The notes below the pieces were generated by a model. It searched no databases, had not been told where the DNA came from, and saw only the letters and a list, made by a program, of their open reading frames with translations. A stretch of 64,000 nucleotides of DNA from Paramyrothecium sp. XJ0827 (Eukaryota > Ascomycota > Sordariomycetes > Hypocreales > Stachybotryaceae), in the NCBI GenBank assembly GCA_020881915.1, contig JAJFPB010000013.1:62001-126000 (forward strand), written 5' to 3'. This document shows, piece after piece, positions 10,097 to 20,040 of the stretch; within the stretch, counting starts at the first letter, position 1, and each line of letters begins with the position of its first letter. A program made the position numbers and the translations under genes.

Positions 10097-12445
10097 ATGT
10101 CTTCGCATCCATTCTTCAGGTCTCATGGAAGGCTCGAAGAAGCCACCCGTCCTAGGACTCCTTCTGAGTCGCTCGGTCCCTCCCGGCCGAGCACTCCTGT
10201 CTCCGCCTCAACTCGAACTAATGATGAGACCACTCGTTCGACGCCTTCGGACGAAAGAGGGATGTCGGACGCCTCTCAGTGCCTTTTCCCTATCGACTGG
10301 GACAAAATCCGCTACGACAGGAAGCCAGTACCATCCATTCGATACCGTCAGCCTCATAAGCGCGTCATCAACTCCAAATCCCAGCCTTCAGCAATCTACA
10401 GGCACGGCGCTCAACTTACGACGGACGGGAACAACAAGTATTGGCTGTGCAAGTATTGCCATATTAGTGGCCGTCATGATGCTGCGCTGTTTGCCAGTGA
10501 GAGCACGACCAGCATCATTTACCACCTTAAACAGCAGCACAGACTGGAAGAATTTGGTTACAAAGCAACAGGATCCGATCCTTTCAGCATAGCTAAGAGG
10601 ACAGCAAGCCTCACGCCATACCTCGGAAGCCGGCGCGTGGTGTTCGACGACCTGAAATTCAAGGACGATTTTACTGACTGGGTCATTGTCCTTGACCTGA
10701 CATTTCGTCAAGCGACTCATCGGCGCACGAATGAGATTTTTACCAATTATCTCGAAGACATTGACAAGATCCTTCCCAAAAGCCCGTCAACTCTTAGCAG
10801 TTGGGTCAAAGAGAAGTGGCTTGGCGATGGTGGGAGACGCGTTTGGCTAAGGGCAAAGCTCCATTCCGCCAAAAGCAAGGTCCATATCTCGGTGGATGCA
10901 TGGACATCGGAAGAAGGGACAAACTATCTTGCCATTGTTGCTCACTTTTTGGATGAAAAGCATAAGTTGCAAACCGCTCTTCTGGACCTTCCCCCTCTGA
11001 AGGGGCCTCATTCTGGCGAGAATATTGCCAAGGTGTTGTCATCCACCCTCGATTTCTACGATATCTCACCACTCATGGGCTTCTTCATGATGGACAACGC
11101 TAGAAGCAACGATGTATGCATTCTGGAGCTAGCAGAGCAGCACCCGACAATCAGACGCGAAAATCGCCTTCGGTGCGTCGGCCATATGCTGAACCTCATC
11201 GTCAAAGCTCTACTGTTTGGACAAGGCGTTAGCAAGCTGGAGCAACAGCTCCGTGGCGCATCCGATGACGAGCGGTTTGAGATATGGAGGAAGCAGAGCT
11301 TCATCGGCAAGCTCCACAACTTCTGCGTGTGGATCAACAGAAGCGACCAGCGACGGGAGCGGCTGAAACAGTACATCTTGCAGGCTTACGAAGAAGGCAG
11401 CATTGAACAGCTTTATACTAGAGTCCTGGTCGATGGCGGCATCCGCTGGAACTCTGTATATGCCATGATTGAAAGAGCCCTGAAACTTCGCCACGCAATC
11501 GATCTATTCTTTCTCCATTATAGCCATGTGGGTGAGGGATATGATATCTCGGGCGATAACCTGACTCCACAGGATTGGGTCGATCTGGGCCACTTCCATG
11601 CTATCCTCAAGCCTTTCAAAGATCTAACAAAACGCATGGAAGGACGGGCAAACAAAGTTGGCCGAGAAGGATCACATGGCTCACTCCACGAGACCATCGA
11701 GTCGCTGGATGTACTCTTCAAGAAGCTCCAAGAGGCTGGGAGATTCGCAGATGATCATCCTGACGTGGTGTCAACATACTATTCCCATGCTATTGATGCT
11801 GCTCGTGTCAAGCTTGAGGAATACTTTGGCCTCACAGACGCCAGTCCTGCATATCGATGCGCAGTTGCCTTGCATCCGGCCAATAAGTTTACCTACTTTG
11901 AGCTTGAATGGAGCCACAATAAGCAATGGATCAGCGGGGCAAAGAGAGTGGTGCAGGAGGTGTTTGCACAATACGAGGCAGAAGCGGAGGCGGGCCTAAT
12001 GGACGGAGCGCGACAGGAGCTGGAGCTGGAGGAGTTGGAGGAGCTAGAGGAGAAGGCTATTGTTCATGGCAATGCGACACTTGATCCACTCCAGCAAGCT
12101 CGTAAGCGTCGTCAGAGGCTTGCCGTCACTGCGATGTCAGCTACACGAGGAAAGAAGCGGGTGAAACGGACCTCTGAGCTGGATGAGTTTATGGCGAGGA
12201 CCAATAAGGCTGATCTGGATGTTGAGGATCCTCTGGAGTGGTGGGTTCGCCATGCATCTGACTACCCAATCCTGTCCAAGATGGCGTTTGACTTGTTCAG
12301 TTGCCCAGCTATGAGCGCTGAGTGTGAGCGTGCTTTCTCACAGGCAAAGAAGGTCATCACGGATGAACGGAACCGGCTCAGTTCGGACACTGTAGCGGCG
12401 ATTGAATGTCAAAAGCACCTGCTTCGAAGCGGCATGTTAGCATAG
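10097..12445 (+). CDS. hAT-family transposase of hAT-2, intact
   Basis: A single uninterrupted 782-codon frame. Residues 1-60 are Ser/Pro/Thr-rich. A BED-type zinc finger spans about residues 113-148 (YWLCKYC...YHLKQQH). The catalytic core follows, with the first Asp in HISVDAWTSEEG (near residue 265), the second in FFMMDNARSND, and the third acidic residue in the C-terminal SAECERAFSQ block. The conserved hAT dimerisation region near residues 725-770 reads YPILSKMAFDLFSCPAMSAE and then NRLSSDTVAAIECQ. Length and order match Ac/Restless-type fungal hAT transposases, which cut and paste DNA in the nucleus and leave 8-bp duplications. Only about 88 bp separate the start from the end of nested hAT-1, so its promoter may be hAT-1-derived or lost. 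I see no introns or frameshifts. Confidence 0.92.
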   Translation: MSSHPFFRSHGRLEEATRPRTPSESLGPSRPSTPVSASTRTNDETTRSTPSDERGMSDASQCLFPIDWDKIRYDRKPVPSIRYRQPHKRVINSKSQPSAIYRHGAQLTTDGNNKYWLCKYCHISGRHDAALFASESTTSIIYHLKQQHRLEEFGYKATGSDPFSIAKRTASLTPYLGSRRVVFDDLKFKDDFTDWVIVLDLTFRQATHRRTNEIFTNYLEDIDKILPKSPSTLSSWVKEKWLGDGGRRVWLRAKLHSAKSKVHISVDAWTSEEGTNYLAIVAHFLDEKHKLQTALLDLPPLKGPHSGENIAKVLSSTLDFYDISPLMGFFMMDNARSNDVCILELAEQHPTIRRENRLRCVGHMLNLIVKALLFGQGVSKLEQQLRGASDDERFEIWRKQSFIGKLHNFCVWINRSDQRRERLKQYILQAYEEGSIEQLYTRVLVDGGIRWNSVYAMIERALKLRHAIDLFFLHYSHVGEGYDISGDNLTPQDWVDLGHFHAILKPFKDLTKRMEGRANKVGREGSHGSLHETIESLDVLFKKLQEAGRFADDHPDVVSTYYSHAIDAARVKLEEYFGLTDASPAYRCAVALHPANKFTYFELEWSHNKQWISGAKRVVQEVFAQYEAEAEAGLMDGARQELELEELEELEEKAIVHGNATLDPLQQARKRRQRLAVTAMSATRGKKRVKRTSELDEFMARTNKADLDVEDPLEWWVRHASDYPILSKMAFDLFSCPAMSAECERAFSQAKKVITDERNRLSSDTVAAIECQKHLLRSGMLA

Positions 12446-12612
12446 ATCTACGACAGGGGGCCCGTAGAGGAATGGAAAATAGTCGAGTAACGTCAACCAA
12501 CCAAGCAAAGCAAGCCACTCTTACCGAGTAAACCAAGTCAAGCAAGAGGGTCCCGTCAACCAAGTCAAGTAGAGAGTCCAAATTTTGCTTTACTTGGTTG
12601 ATGGACACACTG

Positions 12613-12856
12613 TGTGGCCATTGACTTTGTTAGCCTCCGACTCAATGTAGAGGCCGAGGCTCATTCGCGCTTGATAAACCACGACGACGAAGCTGACCTA
12701 CCCACGAACAGCCCGAATGACGCATGGGAGATTGTGAATACCTACGATAAAAGACATACGCCTGTCTACCACCAACAGATGTGTCCAACCTGTGCCGAGA
12801 TACAAGAAGACGGTGGATTTTACGGCCCAACGGTGCCGCCCGAGGAACGGCGCTGA
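12613..12856 (+). pseudogene. Displaced 3' exon part of the hAT-2-disrupted host gene
   Basis: The second copy of the target duplication (TGTGGCCA, 12,613-12,620) is followed by an open frame to TGA at 12,854-12,856. Its phase is exactly that of the host frame ending at 6397: GTG GCC A at the break continues as TT GAC TTT. It encodes 79 residues, including IDFVSLRLNVEAEAHSR and a CPTC pair. On its own it has no start codon, and it is separated from the rest of the gene by 6.2 kb. Confidence 0.75.
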
Positions 12857-13724
12857 TTGCAGCAACAATAGATAGTGGCCAAGCCCTATTTCATACACAT
12901 ATTACCACGTCGCCATCTGTCAAAGGTAATAGCTCTGTGCTGCTTGTGGTCCGCACATTACTCACAATATGAACCCAGGCGGAAATGCCAAAAGGAAATG
13001 GAGACTACTTGGAAACCTCGAGGCGGCCTATGGGCTTTGGGCTCGCCCGACAACGAGCAGGCTCAGGAATCCCATTTGCGTCATGAGAATGGCGCGTGCA
13101 GTATACGCCGAATCGCTGAAGCTGCGCGGTCATGGCGCTCCTCTGGGGGATCGGGGAAGGAGCTTCCTTATCCAATAGGAGATCATAGGTGGCAGTGGGG
13201 TCGAGTAGATAATATAACTTCTCTGCCAGACCAGTCAAAATGAAATCTTTCCCCTTGCATGGTTCCTAACTCCTCGACAGCCCACCTCAACCTGCTCTGC
13301 CGTGCTATCTGCCAGTTCGTCGTTTGGCACGTCTCGTATCCCTCCTCCGCCTCGTATCACAAACGAGCTGTTCTCGGCATCCACCTCTACAATCACTCGT
13401 CGATCCCGGCTCGATAGGCTCGCGAACATAACCCCAGGCTACTTTGAAGCCCGCCAACTCTCAATCGATCCAGAGACAGCGTGATACGATCGTAGCCCAT
13501 CGACCGTTTCACGAGATTTAATATCGTCAACCATCTCTACACGTCATAGCAAGCCTTTGAACCGGAGTACTCGGGACTCCTCATATGCCTGACGGCTCGT
13601 ATCGCCAACAAACCATTCTGGCATCCTACAATCTCGAACAGCAGCGAAGCGACGGCGAAAACCAGTGGGCTCTTTGGCTTTTACTCCCTGGTGAGCCACC
13701 AGACAGGCGACTGTCCTTGCAAGT
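12857..13724. other. Mostly uninterpreted sequence with one possible short exon
   Basis: Several short open frames overlap here and none has good support. The best is a plus-strand frame from about 13,281 (after a CGACAG acceptor-like site) to TGA at 13,482-13,484. It encodes a Ser/Thr/Arg-rich peptide ending ITPGYFEARQLSIDPETA and could be an exon relic. The part at 13,537-13,640 is duplicated downstream. Confidence 0.3.
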
Positions 13725-14742
13725 ATGACTCCGAGTCACCGAGAAGTTCTCCGACAAACAAGCAATCCCACCCAGTCGTCGGTCGATTGCTCAAGCAGCA
13801 CAAGAAAGATCCGAGATGTTTCTCGATGTGTGCGATTCACAGAGCCGCTGGTTACCCTGGTATTCGGAGGAGAACAACCTGAAGATTTAGCTGATGTCGT
13901 TGATGAGGATCATCAATACACTGGAATGTCGCTTCTCGATGTGGTGGGCACAGAAGATGCGGTCGTCCGCCCCAATAAGCTTTCTACCACTGAGGCTCTC
14001 CGCTTGTTGTCAAAGAAGCCACTCGAATATCCAGACGAATGGACGACAGTCAACGGTCAGTCTGATGAGGATACACGAGAAGATGAGAGAGGAACAGTAG
14101 CGAACGAAAGAGGATCAGAAAACACGGGAGACGCGGGGAAGTCTGACGAGACTGATGATACTGATATCTTCATGCTTGAGCATGCAGAGAAGAAATCTGA
14201 CGAACCTCCTCCAAAATACCTTGACGAAGATATTGATGAAGCAGAGACTCAAGCACCAGTAAGGACCGACTCAGCAAGCAACCCTTCGGAGGGGCTACCT
14301 ATTCCCTGCTCTATGAAAAGCGCTTCCTCGATGTTATCCCGACCACTCGGGCCCTACAAAGGGGGTCCTCTCCACTTCACACCGTTTAGTAGACAGCAGC
14401 TGTACTGCGGTTTACCTACCAAAACCGGCGATCCGTCCAATGCACCAAGTTTTAGTGAGAGGCTCGCACAAGAAGAGCCATGGACGGACGAGGTGGACGA
14501 GACCGATCAAGATTTCGACCTCAAACCAAATCCACCCATCTTGCAGGCAACAAAGTACAAACCGGGAGGCTATACTACTTTCGCCTAGGCCTCATTTAAT
14601 CGAAACCAACCATGCCGAACTCCCTTGTTCTGTAAAATGGGTGTGCGGAAGTGCGGAGATCTGTGCTACACGTGATAGCAAGCCTTCATATCCCTGGCGG
14701 CTCGTATCGTCAATAAACTATTCTCGCATCCAATCTCAGAGG
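13537..14742. repeat. Duplicated block of about 80-100 bp (13537-13640 and 14665-14742)
   Basis: CTACACGTxATAGCAAGCCTT...CGGCTCGTATCG...AAACxATTCTxGCATCC is present twice, once on each side of the 287-aa ORF. The second copy has T where the first has C at several positions, for example CGTCAATAAACTATTC against CGCCAACAAACCATTC, a pattern resembling repeat-induced point mutation or ordinary drift. The duplication brackets the ORF as direct repeats. Confidence 0.5.
13725..14588 (+). CDS. Hypothetical acidic 287-aa protein
   Basis: An open frame of 287 codons starting at ATG 13,725. Residues 1-90 contain a more ordered part (VRFTEPLVTLVFGG...LLDVVG). Residues 110-200 are strongly acidic and Ser/Glu/Asp-rich, and the C-terminal 80 residues are Pro-rich. 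No domain, signal peptide or membrane segment is recognised. The frame may have an upstream exon, since the sequence before the ATG has no clear promoter. Short direct repeats flank it. It could be a genuine lineage-specific gene or a fragment of a larger one. Confidence 0.45.
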   Translation: MTPSHREVLRQTSNPTQSSVDCSSSTRKIRDVSRCVRFTEPLVTLVFGGEQPEDLADVVDEDHQYTGMSLLDVVGTEDAVVRPNKLSTTEALRLLSKKPLEYPDEWTTVNGQSDEDTREDERGTVANERGSENTGDAGKSDETDDTDIFMLEHAEKKSDEPPPKYLDEDIDEAETQAPVRTDSASNPSEGLPIPCSMKSASSMLSRPLGPYKGGPLHFTPFSRQQLYCGLPTKTGDPSNAPSFSERLAQEEPWTDEVDETDQDFDLKPNPPILQATKYKPGGYTTFA

Positions 14743-14850
14743 TTCAAGACCGTGTCAACGCGAACTCCTTGTCAGCAGACAGGAACAAAGCTAACAAATC
14801 ACTTGCCCTACTACGCAGTCAACCGTGTGCTGCCACGTTCGATATCCGAC

Positions 14851-15855
14851 ATGGCCGGCAAGCGCAAGTCCGATAGCTCACAGGCGAAGCAGCAGCCTCC
14901 GCCCGTACAACGCTGTTATCGCCCGGGAAACTTCACATGTACAGGGCAAGCCTGTGACCGATGCAAAGTAGGCCGCCTCCCATCTCGTCCTTAACCTTGT
15001 ATATTCGAGCACACAACTTGCTGCCTTTCCCCCCTCACAACTCCATCTTCTTCATCTCGCCCTGTTCTAAAAACATTTGCGCGTCTGCAGGTGCGCAAGA
15101 TACGTTGCGATACAAAGACAGATGCTTGCAGCAACTGTCTTGACGCCGGCATCTTTTGCTATATCACGGACCGCACATCAGGCCGCACCGAGCGTCGGGG
15201 CTACACACGGGAGCTGGAGTGCATCAAGGCTGCTCTCGAGGCGCGCATTGCCTACCTCGAGACTGAGCTAGCCGAGAACAACATACCCTTTGACGCGTAT
15301 GAAGGCCCCAACTCCTTACCCACCTCGCCCAAGGACGCAGATGGCTCCCGAAACGAGGAGCACACAGTCGTCGATGTCACTTGCAAGTCAAAAACGAGAG
15401 AGGATACGAACGAATCCGTACATCTTACGGCACAGCCGCCAACTGCCATGATCGCGGAGCCGTATCAACACTTCGTGCCAACCATCGGTTCTACCTCACC
15501 GAACATCATTTCAATGCAACAGCCACATTCTAGTCCGCCCATGCAGCAGCCTGCGACTGCCCTGGCAATGCAGCAAGCTCCGATCACCCAATCTATCCAT
15601 ATAGGAAGCGCCTACATCTCAGCCTTCTACACAGCGCAGCCTTATCAGCCTGACCATCAACTTCTATACTACGCCTCATCAGCTTCCCCCTCAATCCAAG
15701 GATCGATCTTTAGCCAACCGTCAGATCACAATCAGTGCAAAACTCTCGCCAAAAGCATACCTCATCCCCGGAACCGTTCATCAAGTCAGAATAAGCCGTT
15801 ACATCCCTATTTTTCATCACATATTCCCAGTCGGTCGGCAGCCCACTATTGCTAG
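14851..15855 (+). CDS. Small Zn2Cys6 transcription factor (293 aa)
   Basis: The gene is join(14851..14967,15091..15855). The 123-nt intron (GTAGGC...TCTGCAG) splits the zinc cluster. After splicing the protein reads CDRCKVRKIRCDTKTDACS then NCLDAGIFC around residues 34-63, the six-cysteine binuclear cluster of fungal Gal4-type regulators. A short linker and a coiled coil (LECIKAALEARIAYLETELA, about residues 82-105) follow, giving the usual dimerisation element. The remainder is Gln/Ser/Pro-rich with MQQP repeats, a plausible activation region. The protein lacks the large fungal-specific middle homology domain, so it is shorter than most of the family (500-900 aa). It would bind DNA in the nucleus; target genes are unknown. 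Start chosen at ATG 14,851 with strong context GACATGGCC. Confidence 0.85.
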
Positions 15856-15868
15856 AAAAAGATTGACC

Positions 15869-16078
15869 CTAGCCCTGCGCTTCAACACACTGCTGTCCTC
15901 CCCGCTGCTCCGCCGAAGCGCTGTAAAGCTTTCGAATTTGTCGTCCTATACGTCGACAGATGTCTGGAAATGTGGGTAGAAGGTAGCTGGGTGGAAGATG
16001 ATGGCCGAGGAGGAACAAGATAATAAAGAAGAAGATCGCTGTTACACTGGTTGCTATTAAAGCAGCGTTCGAGTTCAT
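15869..16078 (-). CDS. Possible 69-aa single-pass membrane peptide
   Basis: A short minus-strand frame starts at ATG 16,078 (context CCAAAATGAAC) and is convergent with the Zn2Cys6 gene, their ends 13 bp apart. Residues 6-27 (ALIATSVTAIFFFIILFLLG) form one strong hydrophobic segment, followed by a basic, soluble tail. It may be a small membrane protein or a chance ORF in a 3' flanking region. Confidence 0.3.
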   Translation of the reverse strand: MNSNAALIATSVTAIFFFIILFLLGHHLPPSYLLPTFPDICRRIGRQIRKLYSASAEQRGGQQCVEAQG

Positions 16079-16199
16079 TTTGGCTGTATGGTCTGTAATG
16101 ATGCTTGAGCCAGGAAATATGTTGGAGCGTGATGTGATTATAGATAATATAGACTTCTATGGTAGCAGAAAAGGAGGACGATAGAAAAGCTCGACGGCC

Positions 16200-16380
16200 C
16201 TAGACAAGCTCGACAAAGATCAATTTTTGATAGCCAGTGTCTCTATGTTTGGCCAAGTCTGCGGAGCCCTAAGCAGTTGGCCTCCTCTTCATGTATGCTC
16301 CGACTGAGTTAGGCCATTTGTTCTCACAGTCACCTGATCTTGCTGCCAGGTTAAAGTGCGGGGCCACATTATCCTCGCCC
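16200..16380. repeat. 5' flanking block shared with the methyltransferase gene (copy 1)
   Basis: This block and 18,562-18,740 are diverged copies: both carry GACAAGCTCxACxAAGAxCAAT, AGTGTCTCT, AAGTCTGCGGA, TTGGCCTCCTCT and CAGTCACCTGATCTxGCTGCC in the same order. Copy 1 lies upstream of the Est1-like relic (start 16,457) and copy 2 upstream of the methyltransferase pseudogene (start 18,813). Duplicated promoters are the simplest reading. Confidence 0.65.
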
Positions 16381-16456
16381 TCTTCTTACTCTTCACCCAT
16401 TACCAACTTCTTCCACATCTTCGCTCTTGGTCGGCCATATCCTCATCATCGCCATC

Positions 16457-17181
16457 ATGAACAATACAACGCCAACTGGACAAGATAACCCACAGGCAAG
16501 TAACTCCTATATTTTGAACCATTGAAGCATTCGAAGCTGAGCATTTCTCTAGTCTCGTATTGGCAACAGCCAGGCTATGGCATCCAGCCAAGCAACAGCT
16601 TCGACGGACGCGGGCCCTCTTATGGATGAGGCTGAAGCCAAGGGACGATACCAAAATATTCGCTCAGTCGAAAATAGGAGCATCCAAACTGTCGAAAAGA
16701 TTAAACTCAGACCAGACGACGAGATCAACAACGAAGAATTCAAAGCACTAGTCGGATTGCAAATAACGTTGATAAAGGAACACGAGGAATTCTTCTCTTC
16801 CAGTCAGCATCCAGCGGCGTCAGGCGGTATGAAAAGGCTAATCGTAAAGTATGGCTTGCACGAACGCGTCTGGAGACATGGAATCAAGGACTTTCTGGAG
16901 TGCCTTAGATTAAGCTCCCAGAGTCCAAGGATCATATGGAACGGTTTGTTTCGGTTGCTCTTCGCTCTGTGAGGAGGTTATCGGCGTCTAAGCCTGATCT
17001 CATTGGCTTCTGGTTTGATTGCCATCGCGACATTTCACGATATAAATCGGCTCTTGAGAGCGGTACTGCGAAAGAGTCGGATGAGCTGGCAGAGGATCTT
17101 ACGATTCGGGATGATGACGGCAAAATAGTTTCAGCATCTGACAATAAAGAATGGAGGCACAAGCGCCACGCTCTCTTTTAA
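16457..17181 (+). pseudogene. Truncated, frameshifted relic of an Est1/SMG7-type gene
   Basis: A short first exon (16,457-16,495) is joined to 16,574 by a likely GC-AG intron (GCAAGT...CCAG, 16,496-16,573). The frame then reads HERVWRHGIKDFLECLR, which resembles the WRHGI-FLE-LR signature I associate with fungal proteins annotated as Est1-type DNA/RNA-binding domain. One base appears to be missing near 16,911: adding it would bring KLPESKDHMERFVSVAL and HRDISRYKSALES into the same frame, and the second frame ends at 17,181. An intron at about 16,844-16,908 (GTAAAG...CCTTAG) would also restore an open frame but would remove the conserved motif. Full-length family members run much longer downstream, so even an intact frame would be only a fragment. 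Family assignment is from memory of the motif. Confidence 0.5.
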
Positions 17182-17994
17182 TATATGTCTCATTGGTTTC
17201 CCTTGGAGAAGGATAGAGTAGATTCTCTCGTAGCCCTCTAAGCCACTCATGGCACTTTTCTTCAGGCCTTTCTCCTGGAGACCAACATCCTTACTCGCCG
17301 GTACGCAAGCCGAAAAGGGGAAATGGTTAACTCCACCGTGATTTTACTTGGGACTGACGCTCGGAGGCTACAGGCGGCCTTGACTTGAACCTCGAAACAC
17401 CATGCTGACCTTCATGATGAATCAGGGGCCCGTGCGTAGCGCAGACTTCTTATCTAGGTCCATGCTTATACCGCTGGGGATAAATTGGTTCGCGTCCCGC
17501 CAAATACATGCAATGCTACTGTCTCATGCATCATACAGCAACATATCAGGTCTTTGTCATAATGTGTACTCATATCTATGTGTGTATCTCGCATTCTCGA
17601 TCCAATCATGTGCTAACAGTTGCAATAGAGAGAGCTCAGCTGCGAGCATTACTACCACCTAGTTGAATCATGGTGTCCGAAATACATTGCTACTGAAAAA
17701 CCATGTCCCCCAGATGTCATCAGTAAACAGTACTGGGGTGATGATATTTGCGGTAAAGTTCAGTGAAATGCCTTTTCTAGCCGATGTGTGCTAATGTATA
17801 TCAGGCTCATGCCGAGGAAGACAAAAGAAACGTCCTCCTTGGGTGCCAAAATCCGTACCGTGGCCTTAGAAGCCCACCAGAAAGCTGATTGGGGTTATGA
17901 GTGACGTGCCTCTAGCATTTCCAAAACGTTAGGAGTATATGGCCTATGAGAGGAGGTCGGGAGCCATGTAATGACGTCGAAAGTAACCGTCAGT
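17182..17994. other. Intergenic, no gene seen
   Basis: The region holds only short open frames (for example 17,402-17,662) without coding features. I see no repeats or RNA gene. Confidence 0.5.
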
Positions 17995-18447
17995 CTAGTC
18001 TCTGCGTCCATTCGCCAAACCAGAATGGCCTTCCACCTCAGATTCATTCTCATTTCCCATGCCGGCTTGGAATATATCTTCTACATGCATGATCGGTATG
18101 ACTCCATTAACCCCGTTGACATCCTCGGTCTCTCCATAAACAGTTCCAGCCTCCTCAGTTGTAGGTCTAGCCTGTTCCCCTGGGTACGTCAAGATCACAA
18201 AGTCGGTTGGTATTCCAGAATATAGCAGTAAGGTTTCGTCGGTTACACCTTTGGCTTTTATTTCCTGGAGGAAACGGTCGAACTGCTCCAGTGTTGGGCT
18301 AGATACTTTATTCGAATCAATAGTTTCGTTGTCCAGAGAAATAGACGGCTCTTACCAAACACCGACCGCGAGCTCTTTCGGATGAATGATATAGCCAAGC
18401 TCCTCCGCAACCTCCAAGATCTTGGCCTCCTCCTCATAGGCGCTCAT
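17995..18447 (-). CDS. Hypothetical 131-aa protein, two exons
   Basis: The gene is complement(join(17995..18298,18356..18447)). The intron at 18,299-18,355 (57 nt, GTAAGA...TATCTAG) splits a codon, and joining keeps one open frame. The protein starts MSAYEEEAKILEVAEELGYI, continues through CPTLEQFDRFLQEIKAKG and ends in a Glu/Asn-rich tail. It is acidic and mostly helical in its first half, with no signal peptide or membrane segment. It is divergently oriented from the methyltransferase pseudogene, with 365 bp between starts that include the duplicated flanking block. Function unknown. The consistency of the splice and the absence of stops support a real gene. Confidence 0.6.
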
Positions 18448-18561
18448 GGTGAAAAGGGTCGGAGCAGAAGATGAAGGGAATAAAAGCGATTCACTTGTAG
18501 GGTGCTAGTAAATAAAGAAGATTGAGTAGCTCAACGATTCCAGAGTTGGAGACAGATCAAA

Positions 18562-18740
18562 TTGGACAAGCTCAACCAAGACCAATTACTGATAGCTAGT
18601 GTCTCTGTTTTGACTAAGTCTGCGGAACCCTGATCCTTTGGCCTCCTCTGCATAACGCTCCTACTGTTGGGCCATTCATGTACACAGTCACCTGATCTCG
18701 CTGCCAGGTTAAAGCGCTGGGGAGCATTCTCCTCCCCTCC
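18562..18740. repeat. 5' flanking block shared with the Est1-like relic (copy 2)
   Basis: Diverged copy of 16,200-16,380 lying between the divergent 131-aa gene and the methyltransferase pseudogene. Shared landmarks such as AAGTCTGCGGA and CAGTCACCTGATCT occur in the same order and similar spacing. Confidence 0.65.
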
Positions 18741-18812
18741 TTTGACACCCACTCACTGATCAATCCGGGAGCTTCTGTCCTTCAAATCATCTTTACATTC
18801 ACCAGCACTACA

Positions 18813-19795
18813 ATGTCGTCAAACGCAGACAAGGACATCGTTGACATCGGCGGCAGCCGATTGTCCAATTCTTTTAACGATCAAGTCTGGAAAGCTCTGA
18901 TGGGCGAGATCGATTTTCCAAAGGAACTTGCTTATGCTGCCGGCATGGACCAGTGGATCAACATCTCTGAGGGGTCGTACCAGACGTCGGATGAGCTTGG
19001 CATCATCAAGGCCAATGCGAGAAATGTCGTGTCCGCCATGCCTGACGGCACCTCCATCATCGACATGGGCGCCGCCAACTCGACCAAGTACGAGCTCTAC
19101 GTGAAAGAGTTCATCGCGCAGGGCAAGACTTGCTCGTACTTCCCGCTGGATGTGCCGTACGACTCGCTCCTGAAGCAGGTGGAAACGCCAGAGACAAGTT
19201 TAAGGGCGTCCATACCGTTGGGCTATGCGGCGAAATTCAGGATGGAATCACCTACTTCCAACAAATGAAGGGACCTAAGCTCTTTCTTGTCCTTGGTTCC
19301 ATCTTGTACGATGCTCCTCGGGAGATGTGCATCGACCGCGCCAAGGATTTCGCCAACCTACTCAGACCTACTGACCGTCTTGTCATCGGGCAAGACAGTC
19401 CTCCGGCGTCTGGAGATGTGGCAGCGGTGTACTCATCCTATTCCACTCCGGAATATGATGCTTTCATTACCAACTACCTGGAAGCCATTCACGACATTGC
19501 TGGGATAGAAGTTGACCCCAAGAAGGCTTGGACTGTGAACCATTGTACAGAGACGACGATGCATTGGTTTAAGGTCGACCCAACCCAAAAGCTTATTTGT
19601 ACCAAGCTCGATGGACATGTGATTGAAGCGGATAAGTCATTCATGATGTTCCCTTCTTGGAAGCAATCCAGGGAGCAGGTTATCACCTTGACAAACGCCG
19701 CCGGGCTAGAGATTGAGACGCTGGGCAAGGCCGAAAACTCTGACATGCATCAGTATCTTATCTGGCTCGCGCATGCCAACCATTTTTCTTCATAG
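18813..19795 (+). pseudogene. EgtD/EasF-type SAM-dependent methyltransferase, one frameshift
   Basis: The start at 18,813 (MSSNADKDIVDIGGSR) leads into a segment with a SAM-binding motif I, TSIIDMGAANSTKYEL, near residues 84-99, and later FPLDVPYDSL (acidic loop). Around 19,183-19,190 one base is missing and the frame passes to a second ORF that continues DKFKGVHTVGLCGEIQDG, KLFLVLGSIL, RLVIGQDSP and the C-terminal part to a stop at 19,795. Joined, it would be about 327 residues, the size of the histidine-specific methyltransferase family that includes ergothioneine EgtD and ergot-alkaloid EasF enzymes, which N-methylate amino acids or dimethylallyltryptophan. The family call rests on motif order and length; the substrate cannot be told. 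No biosynthetic neighbours are present. The indel may be real or an assembly error. Confidence 0.65.
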
Positions 19796-20040
19796 AGAGC
19801 TGCGCACATAACGAGAAATTATCATTGCGAATGATTATATCTGCGTACTTCTGGTACAACAGCCATGGAGATATTATGCTGGGTGTTGGGAAGATTGACC
19901 TTAGGGACGACGCCTACCATGGCGGCAGCCGTTATTTGGACTCGAGTCAGGCCTGGGTACTTTAAGGGTAGAAGGAATGTGTAAATGGAACAAGAGATAC
20001 TCCCTGGAGCTTTCAGGGGCTATGACAGCGTCTTCCGAGT

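Larger units (their letters stand above)
6398..12612 (+). mobile_element. hAT transposon hAT-2, carrying a nested hAT-1
   Basis: The left end CAGAGTGTCCAACAACCAAG (6398) and the inverted right end, read inward CAGTGTGTCCATCAACCAAG (ending at 12,612), match at 18 of 20 positions. A perfect 8-bp duplication, TGTGGCCA, flanks it at 6390-6397 and 12,613-12,620, the hallmark of hAT insertion. Its own transposase is at 10,097-12,445. Subterminal CAACCAAG/CTTGGTTG motifs recur near both ends, as is usual for hAT transposase binding sites. A second hAT (6649-10,008) is inserted between its left end and its gene, so its net length without the insert is about 2.85 kb. It splits a host gene. With intact ends, target duplication and an open transposase, it looks recent. 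Confidence 0.9.

Noticed and set aside
14440..14850. Upstream in-frame extension of the Zn2Cys6 gene at 14,851
   Set aside because: The extension overlaps the acidic ORF and a duplicated block in another frame, and the zinc cluster normally lies near the N-terminus, so ATG 14,851 is preferred.
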